DNA from: an uncultured Oscillospiraceae bacterium
GTDB taxonomy: Bacteria > Bacillota > Clostridia > Oscillospirales > Oscillospiraceae
Direction of reading: 5' to 3'
DNA length: 54,310 nt
Assembly: GCA_934636045.1 (NCBI GenBank)
Contig: CAKTZP010000002.1
Location: forward strand, 1-54,310
The notes under the pieces are model-generated. The model had not been told where the DNA came from. It saw only the letters and a program-made list of their open reading frames with translations, and ran no database searches. Below, piece by piece: positions 7,013 through 15,934 of the stretch; positions within the stretch are counted from its first letter, which is position 1, and the number at the start of each line of letters is the position of its first letter. Both the position numbers and the translations under genes were made by a program.

Positions 7013-8035
7013 ATGAAGCTGCAAACCCACACCTACACCCGCCGCTTCGTCGTGCTGTCGGTCGTGTTTGTGACCGTTCTGTTCGGCTCGGTGCTGCTGG
7101 GTCGGTTTTCCATCACTCCGAGGGAGCTGCTGCAGCTGCTCCTTTCCCGCATTACGGACGTCACGCCGAACTGGCGCGACGGCGCGGAAAACGTCGCGTT
7201 CCAGATCCGGCTGCCGCGCGTGGCGGCGGCGGCGCTCGTCGGCGCGGCGCTGGCGGTCGCGGGCGTGTCGTATCAGGGCATGTTCCGCAACCCCATGGTC
7301 TCGCCCGATCTTCTCGGCGCCTCGACCGGCGCGGGCTTCGGCGCGGCGCTGGCCATCCTACTCGGCGCGGGCTATTTTGGCATCTCTGCCGTGGCCTTCT
7401 GCTTCGGCCTGATCGCCGTCGCGGCGGCCTATCTCGTCAGCTGCATGAGCCGGACGAACCAGACGGTCGCGCTGATTTTGGCGGGCATCATGATCTCGTC
7501 TCTCTTCTCCGCCGGAACGTCTTACGTCAAGCTCGTTGCCGACACACAGCAGCAGCTGCCCGCCATCACCTACTGGCTGATGGGCAGCTTGTCGTCGATC
7601 AAGCCGCGCGATGTGGCGTTTGTGGCCATTCCCACCGCCATCGGCCTTGTCCCGCTGCTGCTGCTGAGCTGGCGGATGAACCTGCTGACCCTCGGCGAGG
7701 ACGAGGCGCGCTCCATGGGCGTCAACACCCGGCTGCTGCGCCTCGTCGTCATCGTCTGCGCCACGCTCCTGACCGCCGCCTCGGTCGCCGTTTCCGGCAT
7801 GATCGGCTGGGTCGGGCTGGTCATTCCGCATTTCTGCCGGATGCTCTTCGGCTACGACTACCGGCGGCTTTTGCCCGCCGCGGCGCTCTTCGGCGCGTCG
7901 TTTCTCATTGTCGTAGACGACATCGCCCGGCTGGCCACGGCGGGCGAGATCCCGCTCGGCATCCTGACGGCCTTCGTCGGCGCGCCGATTTTCCTCTATC
8001 TCATCCTGACGGGAGGTGCGCGGCGTGGAAATTGA
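7013..8035 (+). CDS. FecCD-family ABC transporter permease
   Basis: A 340-residue polytopic membrane protein of the BtuC/FecCD/FhuB type, about ten helices. Family motifs seen include RLPRVAAAALVGAALAVAGV near residue 60, GMFRNPMVSPDLLGASTGAG, GWVGLVIPHFCRMLFGYDYR in the last third, and EIPLGILTAFVGAPIFLYL at the C-terminus. It forms the channel for the substrate delivered by the lipoprotein at 3499-4575. Its start lies four bases after the DUF2149 stop, and the next gene begins inside its 3' end. Only one permease gene is present, so a homodimer is expected. Confidence 0.92.
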   Translation: MKLQTHTYTRRFVVLSVVFVTVLFGSVLLGRFSITPRELLQLLLSRITDVTPNWRDGAENVAFQIRLPRVAAAALVGAALAVAGVSYQGMFRNPMVSPDLLGASTGAGFGAALAILLGAGYFGISAVAFCFGLIAVAAAYLVSCMSRTNQTVALILAGIMISSLFSAGTSYVKLVADTQQQLPAITYWLMGSLSSIKPRDVAFVAIPTAIGLVPLLLLSWRMNLLTLGEDEARSMGVNTRLLRLVVIVCATLLTAASVAVSGMIGWVGLVIPHFCRMLFGYDYRRLLPAAALFGASFLIVVDDIARLATAGEIPLGILTAFVGAPIFLYLILTGGARRGN

Positions 8036-8813
8036 AGTCAAAGGCCTCTCGTTCTCCTATGGAACGCATGCCATTTTGCAGGGCTTGTCCTTTTCCGTCG
8101 AAAAGGGCACGCTCACGGCCGTGCTCGGCGCGAACGGTGCGGGCAAAAGCACGCTGTTTCGCTGCCTGCTCGGCTTTTTGACCCCGCAGGCGGGCGAAAT
8201 TACCGTCTCCGGCCGGCCGCTTTCGGCCTATTCCCGGCGCGAGGCGGCGGCCAAGCTGGCCTACATCCCGCAGTCGTCCGAGCCGATTTATAACTACACC
8301 GTCCTCGACACCGTCCTGATGGGCACGACCGCCGCGCTGAATGTCCTGCAGCGCCCCGGCGCGCGCGAGCAGGAGCGCGCCCTGCAGGCCCTGCGTCAGC
8401 TGGGCATCGAGGCGCTGGCCGGGCGCGGCATCGGCCAGATTTCCGGCGGCGAGCGCCAGCTGGCGCTCATCGCCCGCGCCTTGGCGCAGCACGCGGAGAT
8501 TTTAATTATGGACGAGCCCACGGCAAACCTTGACTATGGCAACCAGCAGCGCGTCCTGCGCGAGATCCGCGGCCTGACGCGGCAGGGCTACACCGTCCTG
8601 CTGTCCACCCACAATCCCGAGCACGCACTGCGCTACGCGCATCGCGTTTTAGCGTTACAGGCTGGCCGCGCCCTTGCCGACGATGCGGCGGAGGCAGCGC
8701 TGACGCCCGCGCTCATCGAGCAGCTCTACGGCATTCACGCCGATATCGCGGAAATCCCGACTCCCACCGGCCTTGTCCGAGGTCTTGTCGTTACAGAGGA
8801 GGAATCCCTATGA
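8025..8813 (+). CDS. ABC transporter ATP-binding protein (FecE/BtuD-like)
   Basis: A 262-residue cytoplasmic ATPase that powers the FecCD permease. Motifs in order: Walker A GANGAGKST, Q-loop IPQSSEP, signature ISGGERQLALIARAL, Walker B ILIMDEPTANLDYG, and switch histidine in STHNPEH. I chose the GTG at 8025 (product MEIEVKGLSFSYG) because GGGAGG lies at 8011-8016. An earlier in-frame GTG at 8016 overlaps that ribosome-binding site and is less likely. The gene overlaps the permease by 11 bases and the following SLH gene by ATGA. Confidence 0.93.
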   Translation: MEIEVKGLSFSYGTHAILQGLSFSVEKGTLTAVLGANGAGKSTLFRCLLGFLTPQAGEITVSGRPLSAYSRREAAAKLAYIPQSSEPIYNYTVLDTVLMGTTAALNVLQRPGAREQERALQALRQLGIEALAGRGIGQISGGERQLALIARALAQHAEILIMDEPTANLDYGNQQRVLREIRGLTRQGYTVLLSTHNPEHALRYAHRVLALQAGRALADDAAEAALTPALIEQLYGIHADIAEIPTPTGLVRGLVVTEEESL

Positions 8814-11800
8814 AAACACGAATGCTCCGTCTGCTTCTGAGCCTTTGTCTGCTGCTTTCGCTCGTTCCCGCCGCAGCTGCCGCAGGCGACGTGACCGGCA
8901 CGGTCGAAAAGCGCGCGGGCTATGACCTCGCCTCGGTGCGCTGTGCGCTTGCAGACGGCAGCTATCTCTTCGCCGATGTCGAGGAGACCGCCGCGGGCTA
9001 CACCTACTCCTTCCCCCGGCCGTCGGGCGCGTACACGGTCAAGGCGGAGTATTTCTCCACCACCGTCTGGGACGGCGCGGTGGATATCTCGTGGTATGAC
9101 CCGGCGCAATCCGCGTTCTACCTCGACACTCCGGCCAAGCTCGCCGGTCTGGCCGCGCTGGTCAACGGCCGCACCGACGCCAATACCCCCGACTACCGCG
9201 TCAAGGGCGACCGCACGCAGCTGGTCAGCACGAAGGTCGATGACTTCCTGCTCATCGGCGCGGGCGGCGGCAACATCCGCGGCACCGCCTACCTCGGCGA
9301 CCCGGCGCACGATTTTTCCGATAAAACCGTCTGCCTGACCGCCGACCTCAACATGGGCGGCACAAGCAACTGGACGCCCATCGGCGGCAAGTACCCGATG
9401 GACGCGAAAAACAGCGAATTTGTGATTGAGGCATTCTTTAACGGCACGCTGGACGGCCAAGGCCATCGCATCACGAATCTCTATTGCGACCGCTACGCCG
9501 CCAAGGGCTACGCCTATTCGCAGGCGGTCGGCCTGATCGGCTACCTCGGCGAGCTATACGACGGCGAGGCCGCGCCGCGCACCGCGCCCGCCGTGCGCAA
9601 TCTCTCCGTCAGCGGCAGCGTCTACGGCCGCCGCTCGGTCGGCGGCATCGTCGGCAAAAGCGGCACCGTTCCAACCGGTGTCTACATTGAAAACTGCGCC
9701 AACTACGCCGCCGTCCGCAACACCGACTCCAAGGGCATCGGCGGCATCATCGGCGCAGGCTGGGGCACGGGCGCGATCGTCAATTGCTACAACACCGGCA
9801 GCGTCACCACGACCTATGCCTGCCCCGCCGGCGGCATCTGCGGCAGCAACGGCGGCTTGGACATCTATAACTGCTACAACGTCGGCACCATCGACTCCAA
9901 CGGCAACCAGCGCGGCCGCGGCATCGGCGGCCACGACAAGGGCAGCTACACCGTCTCGGACTGCTACTACCTCGAGGGCTGCGACGACGACCCGGCCTCC
10001 AACGGCTGGTATCTCGGCACGGCGCTGGCCGCGAACGTCTCCGTCACCGCCATGAGCGCCGCGGACATGCGCTCGGCAAAGCTTCTGGACGCGCTGAACG
10101 TCAACGGCGCGGCCTACGCCGCCAACGCCGGCGGCTACCCCAGACTGGCGTGGGAAGCGGAAACCGCCCCCGTGGCGCACAGCGTCCGCCTCACGCAGCC
10201 CACGGGCGGCACCGTCGCAGCCGACTGCGGCGAGACCGTCCCCTTCGGCACGGTGCTGCACCTTTCCAACACCCCGGCCACCGGCTGGGCATTCCGTAAC
10301 TATACCTTAAACGGCAACACGCTGACCGGCCCCTATGCCACGATCACCGCCGACGCAGAGCTGAGCGGCGTCTTTGCCGAGCTTGTCGCAGGCGCGCTGT
10401 ATCTCCAGAGCGACCCTGCGTTCACCCTTCAGGTCGTCAAGGACGGCACGGTCATGGTCGACGGCGTGGCGCAGCAGGTCACGAACCACCCCGTGGCCGA
10501 CGGCGAGGCGCTGTACGAGGGCGACGAGCTGACGGTCACGGCCGTCCTCGCCGAAAACGCCGAGCCGGACGATCTGAGCTACGTTTACAACGGAAAATTC
10601 CGCTATTTCTTCGCCTTCCTCGACGGGTCGGAGACCGAAAAGGGCACCGACACCGGAAAGTTTACGGTCACGAGCCAAATCACCGCAGCCTCCCTGCGCG
10701 TGCGCGCCGAGGCTTACACGACCCACAAGGTCTGGACGCAGCTGGCCGAGACCGACTGGTATTCGGAAGGCGCGGACAGCTTCACCCTGACCTCCGCGCG
10801 GCAGCTGGCCGGGCTTGCGCTGCTGGTCAAGCAGGGCAACTCCTTCGCGGGCAAGACCGTCCGCCTCGGAAATGACATTTCGCTGGTCAATGACGACAAG
10901 ACCTACAACCGCAGCGTCCGCTGGTTCGACGGCATCGGCTCGACGCAGGCGCCGTTTTCCGGCACGTTTGACGGCAACGGCTGCCGCATCACGGACATGA
11001 CCGCCGAGAGCACCGGCAGCGGCGCGGCGCTCTTCCTCGCCACGGACGGCGCGGTGCTGAAAAACCTCCGCGTGGCCGGAACGGCCAAGGCCGCGGGCAG
11101 CGCGGCCGGCCTCGTCGCACAGGCCAAGGCCACGCAGATCATCGACTGCGGAAACGAAGCCGCGGTGACGGCAAGCGGTGAGCGGGCGGGCGGCATCGCC
11201 GCGCAGATCGACGGCGGCAGCAGCCTGACCCGGTGCGAAAACCGCGCCGCCATCCGCGGCACGGACGGCGTCGGCGGCCTCGTCGGCGTGGTGCTGGACA
11301 AGGACAGCCGCCTGACCGACTGCGTCAACCGCGGGGACATCACCGCCGCAGGCTCCGGCACGGGCGTCGGCGGCGTGGCCGGGCGCATCGGCGGCAGCCT
11401 GACGCGCTGCGCCAACTACGGCGCAGTCGACGGCAGCGGCTGGTACATGGGCGGCCTTGTCGGCGCGTGCGTGACCGAAAACGCCGCCGCGCTGACCGAC
11501 TGCTACAGCATCGGTACCGTGACCAATGCGCACACCTATGCCTCCTCCGCCACCGGCGGCGTGATCGGCTACGGCAACTACTTCCGCGCCGAAAACTGTT
11601 ATTCCTACGGCGCGGTACAGGCGGCCGCGGGCACCGCGGGCGGCGTGATCGGCCGCGACGCCGGGCGCTCGACCAGCGTGCGCAAAAATCTGTACTATCT
11701 CGACACGGCCTGCGCCGTCGGCGTGGGCGGCAAGCCCGAGGCCAGCGGCGTCGCCGCGCGCACGGCGGCGGAGTTTGCCTCCGCAGAATTCCTCACCGAG

Positions 11801-12613
11801 CTGAATCAAAACGGCTGCTTCGTGACCGAAAACGGGCAATATCCCGAATTTTCCACCCCCTGTGCTCACGCAGAGACCGAGCTGCGCAATGCCAAGGCCG
11901 CGACCTGCACCGCGCCGGGCTACACCGGCGACATCTACTGCAAGACCTGCGGCGAAAAGCTTTCCGGCGGCACGACCGTCCCCGCGCTCGGCCATCACTA
12001 TGAAAACGGCGTCTGCACCCGCTGCGGCGCGCAGGAGCCCGCCGAGACCCCGTGGGTCAACCCCTTCCGCGACGTGGCCGAGAGCGACTGGTACTACGGC
12101 AGCGTGAAATTCGCAAACCAGAACGAGCTGTTCAACGGCACGGCGGCCGACACGTTCAGCCCGAACATGCCGATGACGCGCGCAATGCTCGTCACCGTCC
12201 TCTGGCGGCTGGACGGCAGGCCCGCGGCCAAGGCGGCGGCGTCCTTCACCGATGTTGCAGGCGGCACATGGTACACCGAGGCCGTCGCATGGGCGGCGGG
12301 CAGCGGCATCGTCAACGGCGTGGGCGCCGGGCGCTTTGACCCGGACGGCAACGTCACGCGCGAGCAGATCGCGGCCATCATCTACCGCTACGCCGGCTTC
12401 AAGGGGCGCCCCGTCGACCAAAAGGCCGACCTGAGCGGCTTCCCCGATCTCGGCAGCGTCGGCAGCTGGGCGCGCGACGCCTTCGCGTGGGCGAACGCCG
12501 CCGGCCTCATCACCGGCACGCGCGAAAACGGCGTGGACTACCTCGCCCCCCAGCAAAACGCCACCCGCGCCCAAGTCGCCGCCATCCTCATGCGCTACGC
12601 CACCGCCAACTAA
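8810..12613 (+). CDS. Giant GLUG-repeat SLH surface protein
   Basis: A 1267-residue exported protein: signal peptide (1-25), two blocks of GLUG-type repeats (roughly 110-440 and 640-1010) separated by a bacterial beta-repeat region (about 450-530), a Cys-rich module with CxxC pairs (about 1020-1075), and three C-terminal SLH repeats. The GLUG blocks show the typical GGIVG...CYNTGSV pattern. GLUG repeats occur in adhesins and proteases and form beta-helices; no catalytic domain is visible. The Cys module and SLH region are close copies of those in the 474-residue SLH protein. The start overlaps the ABC ATPase stop (ATGA), so the surface protein is made with the importer. It probably captures or displays substrate at the S-layer. 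Confidence 0.88.
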   Translation: MKTRMLRLLLSLCLLLSLVPAAAAAGDVTGTVEKRAGYDLASVRCALADGSYLFADVEETAAGYTYSFPRPSGAYTVKAEYFSTTVWDGAVDISWYDPAQSAFYLDTPAKLAGLAALVNGRTDANTPDYRVKGDRTQLVSTKVDDFLLIGAGGGNIRGTAYLGDPAHDFSDKTVCLTADLNMGGTSNWTPIGGKYPMDAKNSEFVIEAFFNGTLDGQGHRITNLYCDRYAAKGYAYSQAVGLIGYLGELYDGEAAPRTAPAVRNLSVSGSVYGRRSVGGIVGKSGTVPTGVYIENCANYAAVRNTDSKGIGGIIGAGWGTGAIVNCYNTGSVTTTYACPAGGICGSNGGLDIYNCYNVGTIDSNGNQRGRGIGGHDKGSYTVSDCYYLEGCDDDPASNGWYLGTALAANVSVTAMSAADMRSAKLLDALNVNGAAYAANAGGYPRLAWEAETAPVAHSVRLTQPTGGTVAADCGETVPFGTVLHLSNTPATGWAFRNYTLNGNTLTGPYATITADAELSGVFAELVAGALYLQSDPAFTLQVVKDGTVMVDGVAQQVTNHPVADGEALYEGDELTVTAVLAENAEPDDLSYVYNGKFRYFFAFLDGSETEKGTDTGKFTVTSQITAASLRVRAEAYTTHKVWTQLAETDWYSEGADSFTLTSARQLAGLALLVKQGNSFAGKTVRLGNDISLVNDDKTYNRSVRWFDGIGSTQAPFSGTFDGNGCRITDMTAESTGSGAALFLATDGAVLKNLRVAGTAKAAGSAAGLVAQAKATQIIDCGNEAAVTASGERAGGIAAQIDGGSSLTRCENRAAIRGTDGVGGLVGVVLDKDSRLTDCVNRGDITAAGSGTGVGGVAGRIGGSLTRCANYGAVDGSGWYMGGLVGACVTENAAALTDCYSIGTVTNAHTYASSATGGVIGYGNYFRAENCYSYGAVQAAAGTAGGVIGRDAGRSTSVRKNLYYLDTACAVGVGGKPEASGVAARTAAEFASAEFLTELNQNGCFVTENGQYPEFSTPCAHAETELRNAKAATCTAPGYTGDIYCKTCGEKLSGGTTVPALGHHYENGVCTRCGAQEPAETPWVNPFRDVAESDWYYGSVKFANQNELFNGTAADTFSPNMPMTRAMLVTVLWRLDGRPAAKAAASFTDVAGGTWYTEAVAWAAGSGIVNGVGAGRFDPDGNVTREQIAAIIYRYAGFKGRPVDQKADLSGFPDLGSVGSWARDAFAWANAAGLITGTRENGVDYLAPQQNATRAQVAAILMRYATAN

Positions 12614-12661
12614 ATCCCCTGTCCCTGTCATAGATCGCAGCGCGGTGAGCCCTTCCGACTC

Positions 12662-12765
12662 TGTCATTGCGAGGAGGGCGCAGCCCGACGTGGCAATCCG
12701 TCCCCCCCTATCCCGCCCTCCCACACGAGATTGCCACGCCTTGCTCCGCAAGGCTCGCAATGACA
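12662..12765. repeat. Full-length CATTGCGAG palindromic dispersed repeat
   Basis: The ends are perfect inverted copies: TGTCATTGCGAG (12662-12673) and CTCGCAATGACA (12754-12765). Inner arms (GACGTGGCAATC and GATTGCCACG) also pair. Related pieces occur at about 40535, 44272, 48165 and, inside a gene, at 22364. Similar elements are scattered in many bacterial genomes; no transposase is attached. The rest of 12614-12935 holds only this repeat and a terminator. Confidence 0.8.
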
Positions 12766-12859
12766 AAAAAGGAAGTGCGTCGCGGCACGCTGACCGTCAA
12801 TCCGCCGTCAGCTGTGACTTTGCAATGACACATCCGGCAAACCTACGCATCCAAAAGCC

Positions 12860-12890
12860 CCCCCGGCGGGATCACCCGCCGGGGGTTTTT
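12860..12890 (+). terminator. Rho-independent terminator of the ABC/SLH operon
   Basis: CCCCCGGCGGG (12860-12870) pairs perfectly with CCCGCCGGGGG (12875-12885) around ATCA and is followed by TTTTT. It is the first strong terminator after the giant SLH gene. Confidence 0.92.
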
Positions 12891-12935
12891 GCTGCGCGGT
12901 TTCTGAAATGGCACGTGATTTCTTGCCCGGTTCCC

Positions 12936-12964
12936 TTGCAATTGTGCCGGATCGATGGTAAAAT
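12936..12964 (+). promoter_or_regulatory. Promoter of the exopolysaccharide cluster
   Basis: TTGCAA (12936-12941), a 17-bp spacer and TAAAAT (12959-12964) form a good sigma-A promoter. The expected start near 12971 leaves a leader of about 100 bases before the aminotransferase ATG at 13072. Confidence 0.65.
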
Positions 12965-13071
12965 AGAATGATAATATAGCCAAACTGCCATATTTCGGCC
13001 GCTGGTTGTCGGTCTATGGCGCGCGCGGTGCCGTAACGCGCCGCAAAATCCGGAAAGAAGGACGAAACCGC

Positions 13072-14193
13072 ATGAATTCCCGGCTTTTTCTTGCCAGCCC
13101 GCACCTCTCCGACGAGGGCTATGAGCTGGAATATGTACACGACGCGTTCCGCAAAAACTGGATCGCGCCGCTGGGCGAGAACGTCAACGAGTTTGAGGCC
13201 GCCGTGGCCGCGTACCTCGGCGCGGGGCACCCCGTCGCCCTCTCGGCGGGAACGGCGGCGCTGCATCTGGCGCTGATCCTCGCGGGCGTCGGGCGGGGCG
13301 ATTTGGTCTTCTGCCAGAGCATGACCTTCTCCGCGTCGGCGAATCCTGTCGCCTATCTTGGCGCGCAACCGGTGTTTATCGACTCCGAGCGCGAAACGTG
13401 GAACATGGATCCGGAGGCTCTGTGCCTTGCCTTCGAGCGCTACGGCACGCCGAAGGCCGTCGTGGCCGTGCACCTTTACGGCAACCCCGCCAAGCTCGAC
13501 GAGCTCGGCGCGTTCTGCCGCGCGCACGGCGTGCCGCTGATTGAGGATGCCGCCGAGGCGCTCGGCTCGACCTACCGCGGGAAAAAATGCGGCGCGCTCG
13601 GTCAGTTTTCTGTGTTGTCGTTTAACGGCAACAAAATCATCACGACCTCCGGCGGCGGGATGCTGCTGTGCGCCCGCGAGGACGACGCGCGCCACGCCCT
13701 GAAGCTGGCCACGCAGGCGCGCGAAAGAGCGCCGTGGTATCAGCACGAGGAGATCGGCTACAACTACCGGCTGAGCAACGTTTCGGCCGGCATCGGGCGC
13801 GGGCAGATGAAGGTGCTGCCCCTGCGCGTGCGGCAAAAGCAGGCCATTTTCAACCGTTACATAGAACAATTAAAGGAGCTTCCCTTGACAATGCAGCCGT
13901 GTCTGCCCGAGGCCTCGCCGAACCGCTGGCTCTCCGCCGCCCTGCTCGACCCCGGCTGCGCAAGGGCGCCCGCCGAGCTTCTGGCGCGGCTGGAGGCGGA
14001 GGGCATCGAGGGCCGCCACCTTTGGAAGCCCATGAATTTGCAGCCCGTGTTCGCCGACGCGCCGTTCGTCAGCGCCGCGCAGACGCCGGTTTGCAATGAC
14101 CTGTTTGCACGCGGCCTCTGCCTGCCGAGCGACACGAAGATGACCGCAGACGACGTCGATCGCGTCTGCCGCGTGCTGCGGGAGGCGTTTTGA
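13072..14193 (+). CDS. DegT/DnrJ/EryC1-family aminotransferase, PglE-like
   Basis: A 373-residue PLP enzyme that should transaminate a UDP-4-keto-6-deoxy-HexNAc to the 4-amino sugar used to start the glycan. The N-terminus (SPHLSDEGYELEYVHDAF, then NWIAPLGENV) and the PLP-lysine motif SFNGNKIITTSGGGML (Lys188) closely follow Campylobacter PglE and its relatives, as does the HEEIGYNYRLSNV segment. I chose the ATG at 13072, which has AAGGA upstream and gives the family N-terminus; a longer in-frame start adds a non-homologous basic stretch. It is the first gene of the cluster. No matching 4,6-dehydratase (PglF/CapD-like) is in the window, so the substrate must be made elsewhere. Confidence 0.9.
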   Translation: MNSRLFLASPHLSDEGYELEYVHDAFRKNWIAPLGENVNEFEAAVAAYLGAGHPVALSAGTAALHLALILAGVGRGDLVFCQSMTFSASANPVAYLGAQPVFIDSERETWNMDPEALCLAFERYGTPKAVVAVHLYGNPAKLDELGAFCRAHGVPLIEDAAEALGSTYRGKKCGALGQFSVLSFNGNKIITTSGGGMLLCAREDDARHALKLATQARERAPWYQHEEIGYNYRLSNVSAGIGRGQMKVLPLRVRQKQAIFNRYIEQLKELPLTMQPCLPEASPNRWLSAALLDPGCARAPAELLARLEAEGIEGRHLWKPMNLQPVFADAPFVSAAQTPVCNDLFARGLCLPSDTKMTADDVDRVCRVLREAF

Positions 14194-14849
14194 TGGCGCG
14201 GCGGGTCGGATTTTACGAAAAATACGCCAAGCGGGCGCTGGATATCGTGCTTGCCGCGCTGGCGCTGGTGCTGCTCTCGCCGGTGCTGGCTGTGACGGCG
14301 GTGCTGGTGCGCGTCAGGCTGGGGCGCCCGGTGCTTTTCTGCCAGCCACGGCCGGGAAAGGACGAGAAAATTTTCCGTCTCCATAAATTCCGCAGCATGC
14401 GCGACGCGCGCGACGAGACCGGCGCGCCGCTGCCCGATGCGCAGCGCCTGACGCCCTTCGGCAAGCGTCTGCGCGCGCTGAGCCTTGACGAGCTGCCGGA
14501 GCTCTGGGACATCCTGCGCGGCAAAATGAGCCTCATCGGCCCGCGCCCGCTGCTGCCGGAATACTTGCCGTATTACACCGATGTTGAGCATCATCGGCAT
14601 GATGTTCGGCCGGGCCTAACCGGGTTAGCGCAGATTAACGGCAGAAACAATCTCTCTTGGGAACAAAAGTTTGCATTTGACTTGGAATACATCCAAAAAA
14701 TCGGCTTCCAAACAGATGTCTGCATTCTTTTCCGCACGGTTGGGAAGGTGTTTTGCCGTTCTGGTGTGCAGGTCAACACGCAGAGTGGAGAAGGAAATCT
14801 TATGGCGCTAAGGAGCTGTCTTAACGATAGGACGGGGTCAACAGTATGA
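14193..14849 (+). CDS. Monotopic phosphoglycosyl transferase (PglC/bacterial sugar transferase family)
   Basis: A 218-residue initiating enzyme that transfers a sugar-1-phosphate to undecaprenyl phosphate on the cytoplasmic face. An N-terminal re-entrant hydrophobic helix (about residues 15-37) precedes the soluble core with KFRSM, LDELPELWDIL (catalytic Asp99-Glu100 dyad) and SLIGPRPLLPEY, then the PGLTGLAQINGRN signature. The ATG at 14193 overlaps the aminotransferase stop (TGATG). Pairing with a PglE-like enzyme suggests a bacillosamine-type first sugar. The first two-thirds is G+C-rich and the last ~80 residues are clearly A+T-richer, suggesting a recombination junction near 14600-14640. 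Confidence 0.92.
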   Translation: MARRVGFYEKYAKRALDIVLAALALVLLSPVLAVTAVLVRVRLGRPVLFCQPRPGKDEKIFRLHKFRSMRDARDETGAPLPDAQRLTPFGKRLRALSLDELPELWDILRGKMSLIGPRPLLPEYLPYYTDVEHHRHDVRPGLTGLAQINGRNNLSWEQKFAFDLEYIQKIGFQTDVCILFRTVGKVFCRSGVQVNTQSGEGNLMALRSCLNDRTGSTV

Positions 14850-15934
14850 ATATTTTAATACTTAGTTGCGGCACGCGGAACAAAATTGTCCGGTATTTTA
14901 AGGAAACCGTTGGCAATACAGGAAAAATAATCACAACCGACTGCAGCCCCTATGCCCCTGCCCTTTACGAAGCAGATGCTTATTATGTCGTACCAAGGAT
15001 ATCCGACCCCAATTATCTCGATATCATTTTAAGCATCTGCAAAGGTGAGCACATTTCCGGTGTCTTGTCACTAATTGACCCAGAACTATCTCTATTGGCT
15101 CAAAATGCAGCTGCCTTCGACGCTATTGGAGCAACAATTATTGGTTCATCCTTTGCACTTTGTGAATTAGCGCTTGACAAATGGGCTATGTATCAATGGT
15201 TGTCTGCGCACGGTTACCCTTGTGCAAAAACCTACATAAATCTTACAGAGTTCAAGCAAGCGCTGCGCAGTTGTCAAATAACTTTCCCGGTCTTTGTAAA
15301 GCCGCGTTTTGGTAGCGCCAGTCTGCATATTTCAAAAGCCGAGAATTTAGAAACTGTAGAGTTTCTCTTTTCCCATCAGCCGGATATGATAATTCAGGAG
15401 TTTCTTAAAGGCCAAGAAATCGGTGCAGATGTTTATATCGACATGCTCTCCGGACAAGTCGTCTCCATTTTTGCAAAGAAAAAGCTTGCTATGCGCGCGG
15501 GGGAAACTGACAAGGCCATTTCGTTTAAAGATGACGCACTTTTTCGTCTGATCTCCCGTTTTGTTGCAGAATGCGGTTATCGCGCACAAATTGACATTGA
15601 TATTTTTCAGATTGAAAATGACTATTATATTTCGGAGGTTAATCCGCGCTTTGGCGGCGGCTATCCCCATGGTCATGCATGCGGTGTAAAAACTCCTCCG
15701 CTCATCATAGCAAATCTAAATCATCAAATTAATACTGCAACGATCGGTAATTATCAAGACGGTCTTATTATGATGAAATATAACGAACTAAAAATACTTG
15801 CGACGGGTGATAGCAGCTGTGACACAAATTCTAATTCTAGCCAACCACAGCGGGGGGCTGTACGATTTTCGCAAGGATTTGATTGCGGAATTGAAGAAAT
15901 ATGCGCAGGTCACGGTTGCTGTTCCGCGGAATGA
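14846..15934 (+). CDS. ATP-grasp carboxylate-amine ligase-like protein
   Basis: A 362-residue ATP-grasp protein of the CarB/PylC type: N-terminal Rossmann-like part (MNILILSCGTRNKI, then SPYAPALYEAD), DKWAMYQWL entry to the ATP-grasp domain, PVFVKPRFGSASLHI as the ATP-binding loop, and IFQIENDYYISEVNPRFGGGYPH with metal-binding Glu/Asn. It would join a carboxylate to an amine, perhaps decorating an amino sugar; the substrate is unknown. Base composition is clearly A+T-richer than the flanking genes. The last ~40 residues (after MMKYNELKIL) are read out of frame through the start of the next glycosyltransferase and look non-native. The TGATAG just after that point in another frame suggests an indel removed the original stop. 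Confidence 0.8.
   Translation: MNILILSCGTRNKIVRYFKETVGNTGKIITTDCSPYAPALYEADAYYVVPRISDPNYLDIILSICKGEHISGVLSLIDPELSLLAQNAAAFDAIGATIIGSSFALCELALDKWAMYQWLSAHGYPCAKTYINLTEFKQALRSCQITFPVFVKPRFGSASLHISKAENLETVEFLFSHQPDMIIQEFLKGQEIGADVYIDMLSGQVVSIFAKKKLAMRAGETDKAISFKDDALFRLISRFVAECGYRAQIDIDIFQIENDYYISEVNPRFGGGYPHGHACGVKTPPLIIANLNHQINTATIGNYQDGLIMMKYNELKILATGDSSCDTNSNSSQPQRGAVRFSQGFDCGIEEICAGHGCCSAE

Noticed and set aside
10307..12766. Long open frame on the minus strand opposite the giant SLH gene (~819 codons)
   Set aside because: It is an antisense shadow caused by high G+C at third positions; the plus-strand product has signal peptide, GLUG and SLH repeats, and the minus-strand product shows no family motif.
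14600..15900. A prophage or integrative element at the A+T-rich patch
   Set aside because: No integrase, attachment repeats or phage genes; the content is still glycan biosynthesis, so cluster recombination is a better explanation.
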